Assembly: GCA_026770025.1 (NCBI GenBank)
Contig: JAMXDE010000034.1
Span: 1 to 64,000 of the forward strand
Direction: 5' to 3'
From: Craspedostauros australis
Taxonomy: Eukaryota > Bacillariophyta > Bacillariophyceae > Mastogloiales > Achnanthaceae
Length of the DNA stretch: 64,000 nt
The notes under the pieces are model-generated. The model was not told where the DNA came from. It saw only the letters and a list, made by a program, of their open reading frames with translations, and searched no databases. The position numbers and the translations under genes are program-made. Shown here piece after piece: positions 10,911-25,798 of the stretch. Each line of letters starts with the position of its first letter. Position 1 is the first letter of the stretch.

Positions 10911-13900
10911 CCCAGCTTTGATGGGTCCATGTCCGGTTTTGCCACCAGACTCCTTGGTTTCCAGCACGTCGAAGGCTTGGTGTTCCAGCGCACTGTGTAC
11001 TGTGTCCACTCTGGAGCTCAGTTGTATCTTCCTCGAAGAGCTGCGCGGGCACGGGTACTCATTGGAACACTATTGTACCATGCTGCGCACCATCACGTCT
11101 CCAAAGTCTCTCCCCTTCAACCTTCACGTGGAGCAGATGGCGCAGGAGATCCTGGATGTGCCGACCGCCGGCGTCCAGCCCACGGCTCATCGCGTGAACA
11201 CTCGTTCCGGACGAGGGTCCCGCGATGGCGGCTCCGATCGCGAGCGTCCATGTCGTCCCACCAACGCTTTCTACAAGCCAGACCCTGATGCGTTCTGCCC
11301 AGCTTGTTGCTCCATGGGACATGACCCTGCCACATGCAAGGCTTTTGGACGTGCTGCTCACATGCAGCACTACATCCAAGAGCACCCCAAGGAGGCTGAG
11401 ACCATCCGGAACAATTTCCGCACTCACTTCAGCCGCGACAAGCGCAAGGCCACCGCGCGTGCTCTCCAGCGTTTTGGCGACCGTGGTGACGAGCACTGGG
11501 TCGACTTGCTCCTTTCGCCCGACGTGGAGGAGTCTTTGGACCAGGATTTTTGGTCTGTTGGTCAGGGATAGGTGCAACCCCTGATGAGCAGCAGAATCCT
11601 CTCACGCGTGGTAGCGGGGTGCTTGCAGGTCGTCGTCACGATGAGGCATCCTTGCTTGCACTACCTGCATCGCCCGACACAATACCCTGCAAGATGGTGC
11701 GTGTCGAGCTACTGCCGGTGTGTCTGGTGCGTGCAGCTGCTGTCATTGATGGCAACGTGCACCTGTGGGACCCCAGCAATGGAATCGAACAGTGCGATCC
11801 CGGTGCCAACGTCAGCGCTACTCCCAACCGCTCCATCCTACAGGCATGCCGGTCCTACGATAATCCGGTGCCCCTGACAGCCGCCAATGCGAGCGCTGCG
11901 TGCATGATGTGCCCTGGCGTTGGCATCTTGGCAATCCCCATTTCTGATGGCAGTCATATTCGGGCTGTCACACTGAATTGCCCAGAGCTCACTGTGACAT
12001 TGATTTCTCCGCAGGCCATTGTGCGGCAAGGGGACAATCCGTTCCATCGGTACGTCCTGGACAATAACCCCAACGGCGCGATCCTCACCTTTCAGGGCCC
12101 GACAGGTTCCGTGAGCACATCCATGCGGCGGCACAACGGCCTCTACTACTTTGCAGCGGAGCATGGCGTGCAACCCGCGGCATTCGCTGTGCAGAGCGCT
12201 TCATCGGCACTGCAAGCGGAGCTTTGGCACATGAGGCTCGGGAATGCTGGCATGCATCAACTGCAACAGCTGCCGGCGCACTGCTCCGGTGTACCCAGTG
12301 GCCTTGCCAAGGGCACGCATCCGTTGCGACACTGTTCCGTGTGCGACCAAGCCTGGCGGATCAAGGCCACTCGAGGGCATACGAATTCCGATCCGATACC
12401 TGTTGCTGGTGCTCACTTCCATGCTGACTACGGATTCATGTGGTCGTCGGACCAGCACTATGGCAGAGACTCGTCCCGCAATTCCGCCAAGACACATCAA
12501 GTGGTGCAGTCCATTGAAGGCTTCACTTCGTACCTCCTTGTCACTGATGCCTACACCAGGTACACCTGGGTATTTCCTACCAAGACCAGGTCTCCGCCTG
12601 TGAACATCTTTGCCAACCTCCTTCGGGAATTTGGATGCAAAGACGGTTGCGAGGCGGTGAGAGTGGACTCTGGAGGCGAGCTCGCGCGGTCTGGTGCTTT
12701 CCAAACCGCCATCCAATCGGCCGGCCACACTCTTGAGCCCACCGGGGCCGGGTGCTCATGGATGAATGGCAAAGTCAAGCGGCTCAATTGGACGTTCGGT
12801 GTGATGACGAGGTCGCTGCTGTATGCTTCAGGGTTGCATCCCAAGTTCTGGGCACGTGCCCTTACTCATGTGGTGTACATCAAGAATCGGTTGTGGCATT
12901 CGAGCATCGACACCACTCCATACCAGCTCCAACATGGTGTCCAACCCAATCTTCGACACCTGCACGTGTTCGGCTCCAGAGTGATTGTACGCAAACCGGG
13001 GTATCCAGCCGCGAAACTGGACGTCCACACGTACAATGGCATTTTTGTCGGCCACACTGCGACGCCCACGATCCATGACTACTACGACTTGGATTCAGGG
13101 CGCATCAAATCGGCAGGCAATCTCATCTTTGATGAGGCGCACTTCTCTGCTCATGAACGTCCACTGGGGCCGCAACTCCTTTTTGATCTCGGGCTCCAGC
13201 TGGATCATGGAGGCACCGATGAACAGCTCCCAGATCCCATGAAAGCCAAGGCCAGTGACATGAGTCTTCCGGTCGAGTGCGCCCGCCCTGTCACGCATGA
13301 TGACAATGCTCTACATGCAGTGGCGGCAGCGTGCTCTACTGATGGAGTCGAGAGTCCCAATATCGTTCACATGACAGGAGATCCGTACGAGCGAGCGTTT
13401 CAACAGCGCCTCGTCCTTTCCGGCGACGATCCCACTGCAGGTCTGGAGTTCCAACATGATGAGCTATGCGGCAGATTGCAGCTCAAGGTGTGCAAGCCCG
13501 GCTCGGTTTCGGCGCGCATCCCGAGGTGGAGGTCCAGACTCAAGGGGTTGTATCTACTCGCCATTGACGCGCGTGAGATTTACTCTGTGCAGGATGTCGT
13601 GCAGGCCATACGTGATGCCCCGTCAGCAGGGTCGGGACGCATGCGATGCTGTGTTCGCCTTTGATGATATTCGCAATTCTCTCACGCAGCATGGCGTCCC
13701 GCAGCTGTATTTTGATCAACTTCGGCACGTGGGGTCCATTCTCAGCGATATTGCCAACGGCGCATCCTTTGGATGCACTGCCCAAGCTAACTCAGCGACA
13801 TCTTCTTCAACGCGACGATTGGGACGAGTGGCAACAGGCGGAGTACAAGCAGCTGGATCAATACCAACATCAAGGCATGTTTGGCGATCCTATTGAGCCA

Positions 13901-15745
13901 CTGCGGGATGTGGCAATCTTCGACTGGGTCTGGGTCTATGTCATCAAGGCACATGAGAACAACCGCAAGAAAGCTTGCGCCATGTGCGATGGATCAACCC
14001 GTGGTGGCAGTGTACGCGTCTTTGGTCACACCTACGCGGCGACCCCAGACCTCACCGAGTTTCGCATCCTTGTTGCCATTGCTGCGGTGCAAGGACTGCT
14101 GGTGTATGGAGCTGACATTGCCAATGCATTGCGGAGGCGCCTGCCAGTGCGCAGAGATACTACATGCGGGCGGATGATCAATTTTGCAACTGGTGGCAAC
14201 ACAAGTATGGCAAAGTTCTGGACCGACACGTGGTGGTACCCGTTCTCAAGAATCTCCAGGGCCATCCTGAAGCTCCCAGACAGTGGAGTCTACATGTCAA
14301 CCGCCTTCTCAAGGACATGGGCTTCACTGCCACTACGCAAGCGCCATGTTTGTACACTGGTGAGCTGTGCCAGAACAAAGTCTACGTACTTCGGCAGGTG
14401 GATGATTTTGCAGTGGCAACACGCGATGAGGCTTCGTACACAAGATTCTGTGACATGCTCAATGCTCGTCTGAATCAGCCCATCACTCGGCACGGTCTCT
14501 TCGCACATTACAATGGACTGGATCTCATCCAGGCGCGGCGGCACATGACGGTGCACTGCTCTACCTACATTGACAAGGTGCTGCAACGGCACGATTGGCA
14601 AGGGCTGAAGTCTTCGCAACGCCTCCCCATGCGAGCGGATAATAGGCACGTGCGCCAGTTGGATCAGGCTGTTCTGCCTGACTCAAATACCGAGCGGCAA
14701 CGTCTGCAGTCCGAGTTCTTCAACTACCAATAGGCCATTGGCGAGCTTACATGGGCCATGGTTTCGTGTCAGCCTGGCATATCGTTCCCAGTGGTCAAGC
14801 TGAGTCAGTTCTCCATGAACCCTGCACGTGCACACTAGGAAGCCGTCAAGTATCTTTTTCGGTACATTGCGGCCACCAGGGAGTTTGGTGTCACATATTG
14901 GCGACAGTCCCCTCTCATGCAGCTTGCGGATGTTCCCAACCCGCGACGGCTGTCCCCTGCTGACGACAAGCGTCACAACACGACGGATCAGGCTACTATC
15001 CAGACAACTTCGCTGTATGCCTACGTGGATGCTGATTGGGGTGCCGACACCAAGCATCATCGGTCTACCAGCAGCATTGCTTTCCTTCTAGGTGGCGCAG
15101 CTGTCGCATGGAAGACTCGAGTGCAGCCTACTGTCTCTCTCAGCACATCCGAGGCCAAGTTCCTTGCCGCCAGCGATGCTGGCAAGATGGCACTCTGGCT
15201 TCGGTCTATTCTTGATGAGATTGGCGTTGCGCAAAAGCATGCAACGCTCATCTACAAGGACAATCGAGGTGCGAGAATGATGGCTAACGCCAACCAGCCG
15301 ACACGGAACTCCAGGCACATTGACATACGCACATTTGCCATCAGCAATTGGGTGGACAGAGATCTTATCCTGATAACTGACGTGCCTTCGGACCTCAATG
15401 CTTCAGACGTGTGCACCAAACAGACGCCTGTGGTTCTGTTCTATCGGCATACGGATCTGCTCATGGGACGCATACTGCCTTTCTACGTTCACCAGTGAGT
15501 GCTCCCCATGGAGTGTGGCGATCCCTGTCTTCTCTACAACAGAGTCGATTCTTTCCGCTAGCTTACGCTAGTGTGTGTGTGAGGGGGGGGGGGGGGGATG
15601 TTGGCATCCGTACACCCGTACGATGACAGACGTCATCAGCAGCAGCAGCAGCAGCAGCAGCGAACACAACAAAAGTCATCACCACTCTGTGGCCATAAAT
15701 CCATCATTAGCACCAAATCACACACATCACTCTCTCACGATACTG
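10911..15745 (+). mobile_element. Broken Ty1/copia retrotransposon between the two duplicated segments
   Basis: Parts appear in copia order. A gag C-terminal piece with a CCHC-like cysteine cluster lies near 11,300, the pre-integrase and integrase region near 11,900-13,200, reverse transcriptase pieces near 13,650-14,720, and RNase H near 15,000-15,480 (words YVDADWGAD and SLSTSEAKFLAASDAG). A run of fifteen G at 15,583-15,597 looks like the polypurine tract. The TGTTGG beginning at 15,599 looks like the start of a 3' LTR that survives for only about 150 bp. No 5' LTR is visible. The element is a fossil with several breaks, probably truncated at both ends. Confidence 0.85.
15637..15660 (+). 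repeat. (CAG)8 microsatellite
   Basis: Eight perfect CAG triplets lie inside the remnant 3' LTR of the copia fossil. No coding context is visible. Confidence 0.9.
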
Positions 15746-17082
15746 ACACTAACTACTGCGAGTATTGCCCAAACTAACCCTTGATACAAATTCATCACAC
15801 ATTAACACCCTAACCCTTGCTACAAGTTCATAAAGCCCCAATCCTTTTCATCACTCACCATACAACACATGTTGGCTGATTTCTATTCCTATACCCCACC
15901 CCCAACCACCCAACTAAATGCTGCAAGTATTGCTCACCCAACCCTTGATACAAATTCATCACCCATTAACCCTTGATACAAATTCATCACACATTAACAC
16001 CCTAACACCCTAACCCTTGTCATCACTCACCAAACAAAACATGTTGGCTGATTTCTATTCCTATACCCCACACCCTAACCCCCAACCACACAACTAACTC
16101 CTAAAAGTATTGCCCAAACTAACCCTTGATACAAATTCATCACACATTAACACCCTAGCCCTTGATACATATTCATCACACCCTAACCCTAACCCACAAA
16201 TTCATAATGCCCAAACCCTTGCCATCACTCATGGCACAACACACATTGGCTGATTTCTATTCCTATACCCCACCCCCAACCACGCAACTAACTGCTGCAA
16301 GTATTGCCCCAACTAACCCTTGATACAAATTCATCACCCATTAACCCTTGCTACAAGTTCATAAAGCCCCAAACCCTTTTCATCACTCACCATACAACGC
16401 ACATTGGCTGATTTCTATTCCTATACCCCACCCCCAACCACCCAACTAAATGCTGCAAGTATTGCTCACCCAACCCTTGATACAAATTCATCACCCATTA
16501 ACCCTTGATACAAATTCATCACATGTTAACGCCCTAACACCCTAACACCCTAACCCTTGCTACAAGTTCATAAAGCCCCAATCCTTTTCATCACTCACCA
16601 TACAACACATGTTGGCTGATTTCTATTCCTATACCCCACCCCCAACCATGCAACTAAATGCTGCAAGTATTGCCCACCCAACCCTTGATACAAATTCATC
16701 ACACATTAACACCCTAACACCCTAACTCTTGTCATCACTCACCAAACAAAACATGTTGGCTGATATCTATTCCTATACCCCACCCCCAACCACGCATACC
16801 CTAGCTAACTCCTAAAAGTATTGCCCAAACTAACCCTTGATACAAATTCATCACACATTAACACCCTAGCCCTTGATACATATTCATCACACCCTAACCC
16901 TAACCCACAAATTCATAATGCCCAAACCCTTTTCATCACTCACCATACAACGCACATTGGCTGATTTCTATTCCTATACCCCACCCCCAACCACGCAACT
17001 AACTGCTGCAAGTATTGCCCCAACTAACCCTTGATACAAATTCATCACCCATTAACCCTTGTTACAAGTTCATAAAGCCCCA
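15746..17082. repeat. Telomere-associated repeats with higher-order structure
   Basis: TAR units like those at the telomere are arranged in a longer period of about 0.7 kb. A phrase at 15,821 (TACAAGTTCATAAAGCCCCA followed by ATCC) returns at 16,561, and AATTCATAATGCCCAAACCC at about 16,200 returns near 16,910. No gene is present. It leads without a break into copy B. Confidence 0.8.
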
Positions 17083-17593
17083 AACCCTTTTCATCACTCA
17101 CCATACAACGCACATTGGCTGATTTCTATTCCTATACCCCACCCCCAACCACCCAACTAAATGCTGCAAGTATTGCCCAAACTAACCCTTGATACAAATT
17201 CATCACACATTAACACCCTAGCCCTTGCTACAAATTCATCACACGTTAACACCCTAACACCCTAACACCCTAACCCTTGCTACAAGTTCATAAAGCCCCA
17301 ACCCTTTTCATCACTCACCATACAACGCACATTGGCTGATTTCTATTCCTATACCCCACCCCCAACCAACCAACTAACTTCGTCATGTATTGCCCAAACT
17401 AACCCTTGATACAAATTCATCACCCACTACACCTTGATACAAGTTCATCACACATTAACACCCTAACCCTCGATACAAATTCATATCACCCTAACCCTTG
17501 CCACAACTCACACCCTGACACCCAAACATGCAGTGAACAGCTATTACCATCAGTCACCACACAAAAAACACTGTCCGATATCCATCACGCTCA

Positions 17594-17923
17594 CACACAC
17601 ACACTCACACACACACTCACACACACACACTCACACACACACACTCACACACACACTCACACACACACACTCACACACACACTCACACACACACTCACAC
17701 ACACACTCACACACACACTCACACACACACTCACACACACACTCACACACACACTCACACACACACTCACACACACACTCACACACACACTCACACACAC
17801 ACTCACACACACACTCACACACACACTCACACACACACTCACACACACACTCACACACACACTCACACACACACTCACACACTCACACTCACACTAACAC
17901 TAACACTAACACTAACACTCACA
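17594..17923. repeat. CACACACT octamer array, copy B
   Basis: This is the same array as at 897-1,325 but 96 bp (twelve octamers) shorter, ending in the same CACTAA hexamers. Confidence 0.92.
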
Positions 17924-18397
17924 CACGGTTGGAACACACTGTGGAGTGGCTGACACACTATCAGTACGATTCCGTTAGCCATGCACAACTCATATGCTCA
18001 AATGGAATGCACAGCAACGGCCATCAATCACCACACATCACACAAAAGCAAACACTGGCCAAATATCCACCCACAGCCCATGGACACACCCCACATTCCA
18101 AAAACACTGTCAGCACGGTTCACACACGCGGTTATGCAAGCCGCACACACACACACATCTCACACACCCTAAAATGCAATGCACAGCAATTGCCATCACT
18201 CACCACACAACACACACTTGCAGTCACTTCCGTTCCCTCTCTCTCTCTCTGAACACCTCTGATCACTGTAGTCACACATGCAACAACTCCAGGAGACGTC
18301 CCACACCACGCATGACATGGCAGGAGCATGGCACATATGGCTGTCAACTCCGTGATGCTCGTTGCTACCGCCACACTCAAAGACCGATCATGATATG

Positions 18398-21338
18398 CCT
18401 TCCTTCCTGCCCATCCTGCTGTGGTGGATCCATACCGCAGTGGTGCTGCCAACAGTGGCATTGTCATCAACGATGATAGCTGCAGCAACAGTGCCAACAA
18501 TGCCAACAACACAGGCAATTGTGGTGCCACCAACCAGACCACTGATGCTGATACTGCTGCCCCACCCCAGCAGCTCACGCCCCCTCCTCCACCTGTCCCT
18601 GAGGCAGCTGCGGCGCCAATAGCCGCTCCTGTTCCCACTGACTATGTGGAGGTCCTTCCTGCACCTGAGGGATCCGATCCTGCTCGATCCAAGGCTGCCA
18701 CCACTGCCAGAGCCTCTCCGTTGCTGTGATGGGCCTGTGCCCGCTCCTGACAACGTTGTGACTCCTGGCGAGGACACAGATCTCCCTGGCTATGTCGCAC
18801 CTCCTACAGATGTCAAGCTGGATCAGGTGTACAGCAACCACGCCCACAACAATGACAATTACGGCTCCCACCTCCATGGTGGTGTTGGCGGAGATGCTGT
18901 GTGGCAGCAGTGCTTGGCTTGCATCGTCATTGCATTCTCCCCACAACGACACTTGGTCCCACATTGTTGCATTGGCCACAGATTCCTTCACCTTCTCTCT
19001 CTTTCTCTCTGGAGCTCAGGGGGGTTCGCGACCAGCTGCGGAACTTGGAGCAACCGCTGTTGCCTGCGACAGTGGCCCTCCAGATCACCCCTGGTGTACC
19101 TGGCCGCAGCAAAGTACGGAAGCGGCTGTCGTCTCGCATGGATTTGTGGGAGACCAGCAAGTTTGCTGCGCTGGTCGAGGCCACCGAGTCACAGCTGCGC
19201 CAGCATGCCATTCCATCTGGTGGCACCCGTGACGATGCACCACATGCCCGCGCCTTCAACACACAGGTTCTCTCTGGTCGTCTGTGTGCTGCAGTTTGCA
19301 CCCTCACACATCTCATGAAGGTGGTGATCCCCTCTTGCCAGCAGAAATCGACACCAAGTCTGGTCTGCCCGTGGAGGAGACACTGAGACTCAGGCATCCT
19401 GTCATGTCATACGTGATCCTGACATCAGTGGTGACAGGGCAGGAGCATTCGAGCCATATGACAGCCCTGCTCCCACCCCTGTCCCTGTCAAGATCACCAA
19501 ATGAGGTGGTTGGATCAGTTGCTTCCAAACTCGCTGGGGAGGCTGGCCCAGTCAGGGCGGTCTTGATGCTGTCCATCTGGAAAACTGGTTCCTGCGGTTT
19601 TGGCAGCGGGTCCAAGCATCTCCGCAAAGAGGTTGCTGCTTGGACCAACTGGCTCTCCAACTCCCATCCTCCATGGGCTGCCTACCACGCCATGATGGCA
19701 TGCCGCCTCATTGCTCTGGACAGGCGAAAGGGACATGTCAAAGATGTTCAAGACTCCGAACCTGGACGGAGGGAATCTTTTGCGTCAATTTCTACTGGAG
19801 CATCGGTGGTTTTCCAGCATGCCAAAATATGTGGTGTGGCAGGTGCTATTGCTATACTTTGGACAATCACCTTGGCTTTCATCACTTCCATCTTCAAGAC
19901 GGCAACACAAAACGCAAGCGATCTGGACGAGAGAATGTTGATCAGCTGGGGTGCCAGAAGCGTTGATCGTGCAGCATACAGCCAAGCACGCGATGGTGAC
20001 CACCTACTGATTCCTTTCAAGTGCGATTATTGCATATTTGTCAAGCTGAAGCACAGACAACCCATCACACTCAATGCTGTTGACAAACAGGTTATGGGTG
20101 CCATCTGGAGAGTCAATCTGGATGCTTTCTGGAGTCGAGCCTCCACCACCGTCAAGGCAAACGCCAGCAGAGCCAAACAGATGATTAAGGCAGCACAAGA
20201 ACTCGGTCTGGAGGGACCATTCAAAGCCAAAGGTCTGCTACCCGCATACAACCATTGCAGTTATCAAGTGGCCATTCTAATGGTACTCGCGTTGCTGAAA
20301 CCGGGACGATACTCCAAAACTCACATCCAGTACGACACTATCCGCAAATTGCGTGCCACCTACTCCAACCAAGTTCGCGCGTCGGCTGCCTCCACACAAC
20401 AATCATTGAGCATGGGCAATCAGAATGATAAGTACCAACGGATCGCTCATGACCCATGCGGCTCCTTCTGGTTCTCCAGGTTCAACGAGGGCTGTTGACA
20501 CCGAATGGGACAGGACTGGAGACCCAACAAAGGCTTCTCCACAGCACTCGTATTGGCAATCTTGGACATGGCACAACAACGATTCCATGAATGTGAACAC
20601 AACGACCCCAGAACAACATTGATGGGCTGCTTTTGTGACCTGTGCTATGTTATCCTACACCATATCTCTTTGGGGTTCTGAGGCACAGATGTTGGACCCC
20701 AGGGCCACCATCAAGGAACAATCATGCCAAAAGCCAGACGACCATATCACCATTGTACTACAAGGCAAATTCAAAGGCGAACATCAGTCATACAAACATA
20801 TCATCCCTCTATCCAAGCGAACCAAATCGGGTATCAACGTCCAAGGCATCATCAACACACCCCTGAGTGTGAAGCAGAAGTTGCAACAATATCACGGTCC
20901 CGCAATTTCATTGAAACAAGGTACCCTCTACACTCTGAAAGATCTTGATGATGCACTCCATGACGTCTTGGAGGGTATATGGGAGACCAACCAAGGTTTT
21001 TTTCCCTCCTGACATCACCAATGCATCCAAGCTACGCGAAAGCTATCACTGTTTCCGATCTTTCAGGCGAGCCTCGGACACATGCGCTCTGGAGCAAAAG
21101 GTGAGCAAAAAGTGACACCAAACTGGTCAATTGTTGGGAGAAACCAGGACCAGGAGGAGGACGGAGAAACAAAACCGACATGCAATTCCACTATGCCCAA
21201 TTCGATCTGCTTGTCCAACCGTTTCTATGCTACACCGCTGCCATATGGCAGGCGGTACTATTGGGGGAATCAAGAAGTGCCCAAAAACAGTTTGGAATGG
21301 GTCATCGATATCCAGTGCAAACTGGTGGACTGATTTGA
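18398..21338 (+). mobile_element. Decayed reverse-transcriptase / recombinase-like retroelement, copy B
   Basis: This is the duplicate of the relic at about 1,800-4,740. It has the same parts and the same state of decay, so it decayed before the duplication. One window of 32 bp near its 3' end (21,217-21,248) differs from copy A at seven positions while the rest of the relic matches. Confidence 0.6.
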
Positions 21339-21577
21339 TGTTGGAAGGCAGAAGCCACACTTGTGATAGCATTCGCTACATGAGGGCCAACACCCATACA
21401 CCAAATCATAGTCTGTGCATGACATCAAATCAATACTTAACGAGCATGGATTGACATGGTTGTACATGCAAGCATGCTCAACAACCATCCCAATAGCACT
21501 CATTTGACACTGTGATGAACACTACTACTCAAACCTGCATTCCTTGTTGTACCCTTCTCTTCTTACGAACAATGACA

Positions 21578-22335
21578 GACAGCGTTCAACTCAAAGGCCA
21601 TGATTGCTGCACCTCCCAAGATTATTTGTCACATGTTGGGAGACTATTCATCACACCTTTGGACATTATTCATCACATGATTGTCCACTATCCACCACAC
21701 ATTCGAGTCCTACTCGTCACACTGGTGAACCAGGAAAAACAGCCCGTCCTCATGAATCAAGAACAACCATGATGACGCTCGACAGGATGTCCTGACGCTA
21801 ACCCAAACAAGACGACGGCACAAACAAAGACGTCAGCAGGGCAGTGGACAAGAGCTTCATTCCATCTGGGGGGACAGCATGCGCCCCCCCCTACGGACAA
21901 AAACAACTGCAGGTTTGGCACTTCAGAAAGGGTCAGAATGACCGCAGGTTTGGGACATCACTGAGGGTGACAGCAAGTGTAAACAAGTGGAAACGAGATG
22001 TCACGAGGTCGAGAGCCGAAATATATGACAAGATAGCATGCAGGACTGTGGACCCCTACCACACATATGTAGAAGGGTACGAGTGTGCAGATGCGGACAA
22101 TGAAGCATCAGGATGAGGGCATGATAGAAGGTGCAGGAGGATGCATGAGCAAGACACATCAAATATGTTCAGGAATACAACAAAGCCTCGCTATGGCACC
22201 ACAGAGAACGCCAACAATGAAATTGAAATTGAAATCGAAAGAGAGAGTGAGAGTGAGGATGTGCTCACAGTTCTAAAACGGTATGATCTAAAAACAGCTT
22301 AGATTCATGCTGACTATAACCCTTGATTTCCAACA
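21578..22335 (+). mobile_element. Relic solo LTR of a copia family, copy B
   Basis: This is the duplicate of the LTR relic at 4,980-5,737 and ends in the same GATTTCCAACA. It belongs with the LTR family at 53,848 and 60,385. Confidence 0.6.
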
Positions 22336-22838
22336 ACTGTCAAGTAGGTAACCCATTGGTCGTACCAAGCTCACACACTACTCACACATGACTCACACAT
22401 GACTCACACATGGCTCACAAATGGCTCACACACAGCTCACATACAGCTCACACATAATGGTTCACGCTGTGGATAATCCAAAATGCAAGGCACAGCCATT
22501 TCCATCACCCACCACATAATTCACACTGAGATGTGTGCAGTCACAGCCCATGCACACACTCCAACCACCTTGCACACTGACAACATGGTTGACAATGGTC
22601 GACACACAGTTCTGCAAGCTATATACGACTCACTCTAACCCTATGCATTGTACAGGAATGGCCATCACTCAACCCACAACAACAACTGGCCAATCTCGAC
22701 CCCCAGCACATGCACACACTCCAAACACTGCACACACTGTCCAAATGGTTGACACATGGTTGGAACATAGCTCACTCATGATGTTGCAAGCCAAACACAA
22801 CTCATACACCCATAATGCAATAAACATCAATTGCCATC

Positions 22839-23823
22839 ATTAACGGCACAACACACATTGGCCGATATCTATTCTTATACCCCACCCCCAACCACGCAAC
22901 TAACTCCTAAAAGTATTGCCCAACCAAACCCTTGATACCAATTCATCGCACATTAACCCTTGATACAAATTCATCAGCCATTCACCCTTGCCACAAGTTC
23001 AACATGCTGGAACCCTTACCATCACTCACGGCACAACACACATTGGCTGATATCCATTCCTATACCCCACCCCCAACCACGCAACTAACTGCTGCAAGTA
23101 TTGCCCAAACTAACCCTTGATACCAATTCATCGCACATTAACCCTTGATACCAATTCATCGCACATTAACCCTTGATACAAATTCATCACCCATTAACCC
23201 TTGCTACAAGTTCATAAAGCCCCAACCCTTTTCATCACTCACGGCACAACACACATTGGCTGATATCTATTCCTATACCCCACCCCCAACCACGCATACC
23301 CTAGCTAACTCCTAAAAGTATTGCCCAACCTAACCCTAAACCGATACCAATTCATCACACATTAACACTCTAACAAATTCATCACATACTAACCCTTGAT
23401 ACAAATTCATAACACCCTGACCCTTGCCATCACTCACAGCACAACACACATTGGCTGATATCCATTCCTATACCCCACCCCCAACCACGCAACTAACTCC
23501 TAAAAGTATTGCCCAAACTAACCCTTGATACCAATTCATCATCGATTAACACCCTAGCCCTTGATACAAATTCATCACACAGCAACACCCTAGCCCTTGA
23601 TACAAATCCAACACACATTAACACCCTAGCCCTTGATACAAATTAGTCACACAGCAACACCCTAGCCCTTGATACAAATTCATAACACCCTGACCCTTAC
23701 CATCACTCACAGCACAACAAAAACTAGCTGATATCCATTCCTATACCCCACCCCCAACCATGCATACCCTAGCTAACTCCTAAAAGTATTGCCCAACCTA
23801 ACCCTTGATACAAATTCATCACA
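22839..23823. repeat. Telomere-associated repeats, copy B of second array
   Basis: Identical in order to 6,241-7,225. No gene is visible. Confidence 0.85.
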
Positions 23824-25798
23824 CATACACACACATACACGTGCTCACACACACACACTCACACTCACTCACACACCCAAAATGGAATGCACAGCAACTG
23901 CCATCACTCACTGCACAGCACCCACTTGCAGTCACTTCCAGCTTCTCTCTCAACACCTCTGATTGCAGTAGTCACACATCCAACAACGCCAGGAGGCGCC
24001 CCACACCACATATGACATGGCAGAAGCATGGCGCATGTGGTTGGCAACTCCATGATGCTCGTTGCCACACTCAAAGATGGATCATGATGGATGATGGATG
24101 ATGGATGATGGATGATGGATCACAATATCTCACACATGCAGACACTTCCGGCCCCTCTCACAACACCATCAGCTGTGATACTTGCACATCTCACAACGCC
24201 CACACACGCCCCATGGAACGTACAATGCACAATACACCACATCCATATCACATCTGGTCAGAAACGACATGATGCTCGTTGTCACTGTAACAGTAACACT
24301 CAAAGATGAACCAAGATGGCTCACAAAATCACATGCTTGCAGATACAATACTAACCCTAACCCTAACGGCTAACCCTAACTCTCACAACACGATCAACTG
24401 CACTAATCGCACATCCAACATCACTCGCACATGTTTGATGGCACGCATGACATGGTACATCCGTATCACATGCGGTCGGCAACTCAAAGATACTTGTTGT
24501 TGCCTTCACACTCACATGTGGATCATGGTGGAGCACAATTTCACACACATGCTGTCATTTCCAGTCCCTCTGCAAACACCATCTAATGCAGTGCATCACA
24601 TATTCAACATTGTATGCACACGCTCCATAGCTATAGCACGTACAGCGTACAGCGTACAACGTACAATACACCACCTCCATGTCACACGTGGCTGGCAACT
24701 CCACAATGTTCGGTGTCACAGTCACACTCAAAAGATGGACCATGATGGATCACACAATCTTGAATTATGCAGATGCTTCTGGCCACTCTCACAACACCAT
24801 CAACTGCGATACTCGCGCACCCCACAACGCTCACACACGCACCATGGCACATACAATACACCATACACAATACATCACATCCGTATCATATGTGGCTGGC
24901 AACTCCAGGATCTTCAGTTTTGCACACAAACCTGGACCATGATGCATGATGGATCAGAATAATATCTCACACTTGCACACATTTCCAGCTAACCCTAACT
25001 CTCTCACCACCACCAATTGCGGTAATGGCACAACCAACAACGCTCACACATGCCCCAAAACACTCATGACACGATACAAGCGTAGCACATGCGGCCAGCA
25101 ACTCCAAGATGCTCATTGTTACTGTCACAGTAACACTCAAAGATGGACCATGGTGGATCATGTTGGATCACAATAATATCTCACAATTGCAGTCACTTCC
25201 GGCCCATGTCTCAACACCATCAACAGCAATATTTCACACATCCAACAACGGCCGCACTCGCCCATACCATGCATGACATCGACCAAGTGTATCACATGCG
25301 GCCAGCCACCCCAACGTGCTCATTGTCACACTCAAAGATGGATCATGATGGATCGTGTTGGATCACAATAATATCTCACAATTGCAGTCACTTCTGGCCC
25401 ATATCTCAACACCTCCAACTGCAGTAATCACACATCCAACAACGCTCATACACACTCCAAAGCTACCTTGACATGGACCAAGTGTATCACATGCGGTCAG
25501 ATACTCCATGATGCTAGTTGTCACACTCCAAAGTGGACCGTGATGGAGCAAAATAATATCTCACACTTGCACACATTTCCAGATACTCTCTCACCACTGC
25601 CAATTGCGGTAATCACACATCCAACAACGTTCATACACGTCGCGTAGCATGCATGACATGATACACGCGTGGCACATGCAGCCGGCAACTTCATGATTTT
25701 CATTATCAGACTCAAAGATGGACCATAATGCATAATGGATCACAATGTTTCACACTTGCAGTCACTTGCAGCTCCTCACTCACTGGCCAACACGCACA
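23824..25798. repeat. Tandem satellite of about 180-215 bp units, copy B
   Basis: Identical in order to 7,226-9,200, including the internal CCCTAACCCTAAC insertion near 24,350. Confidence 0.8.
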
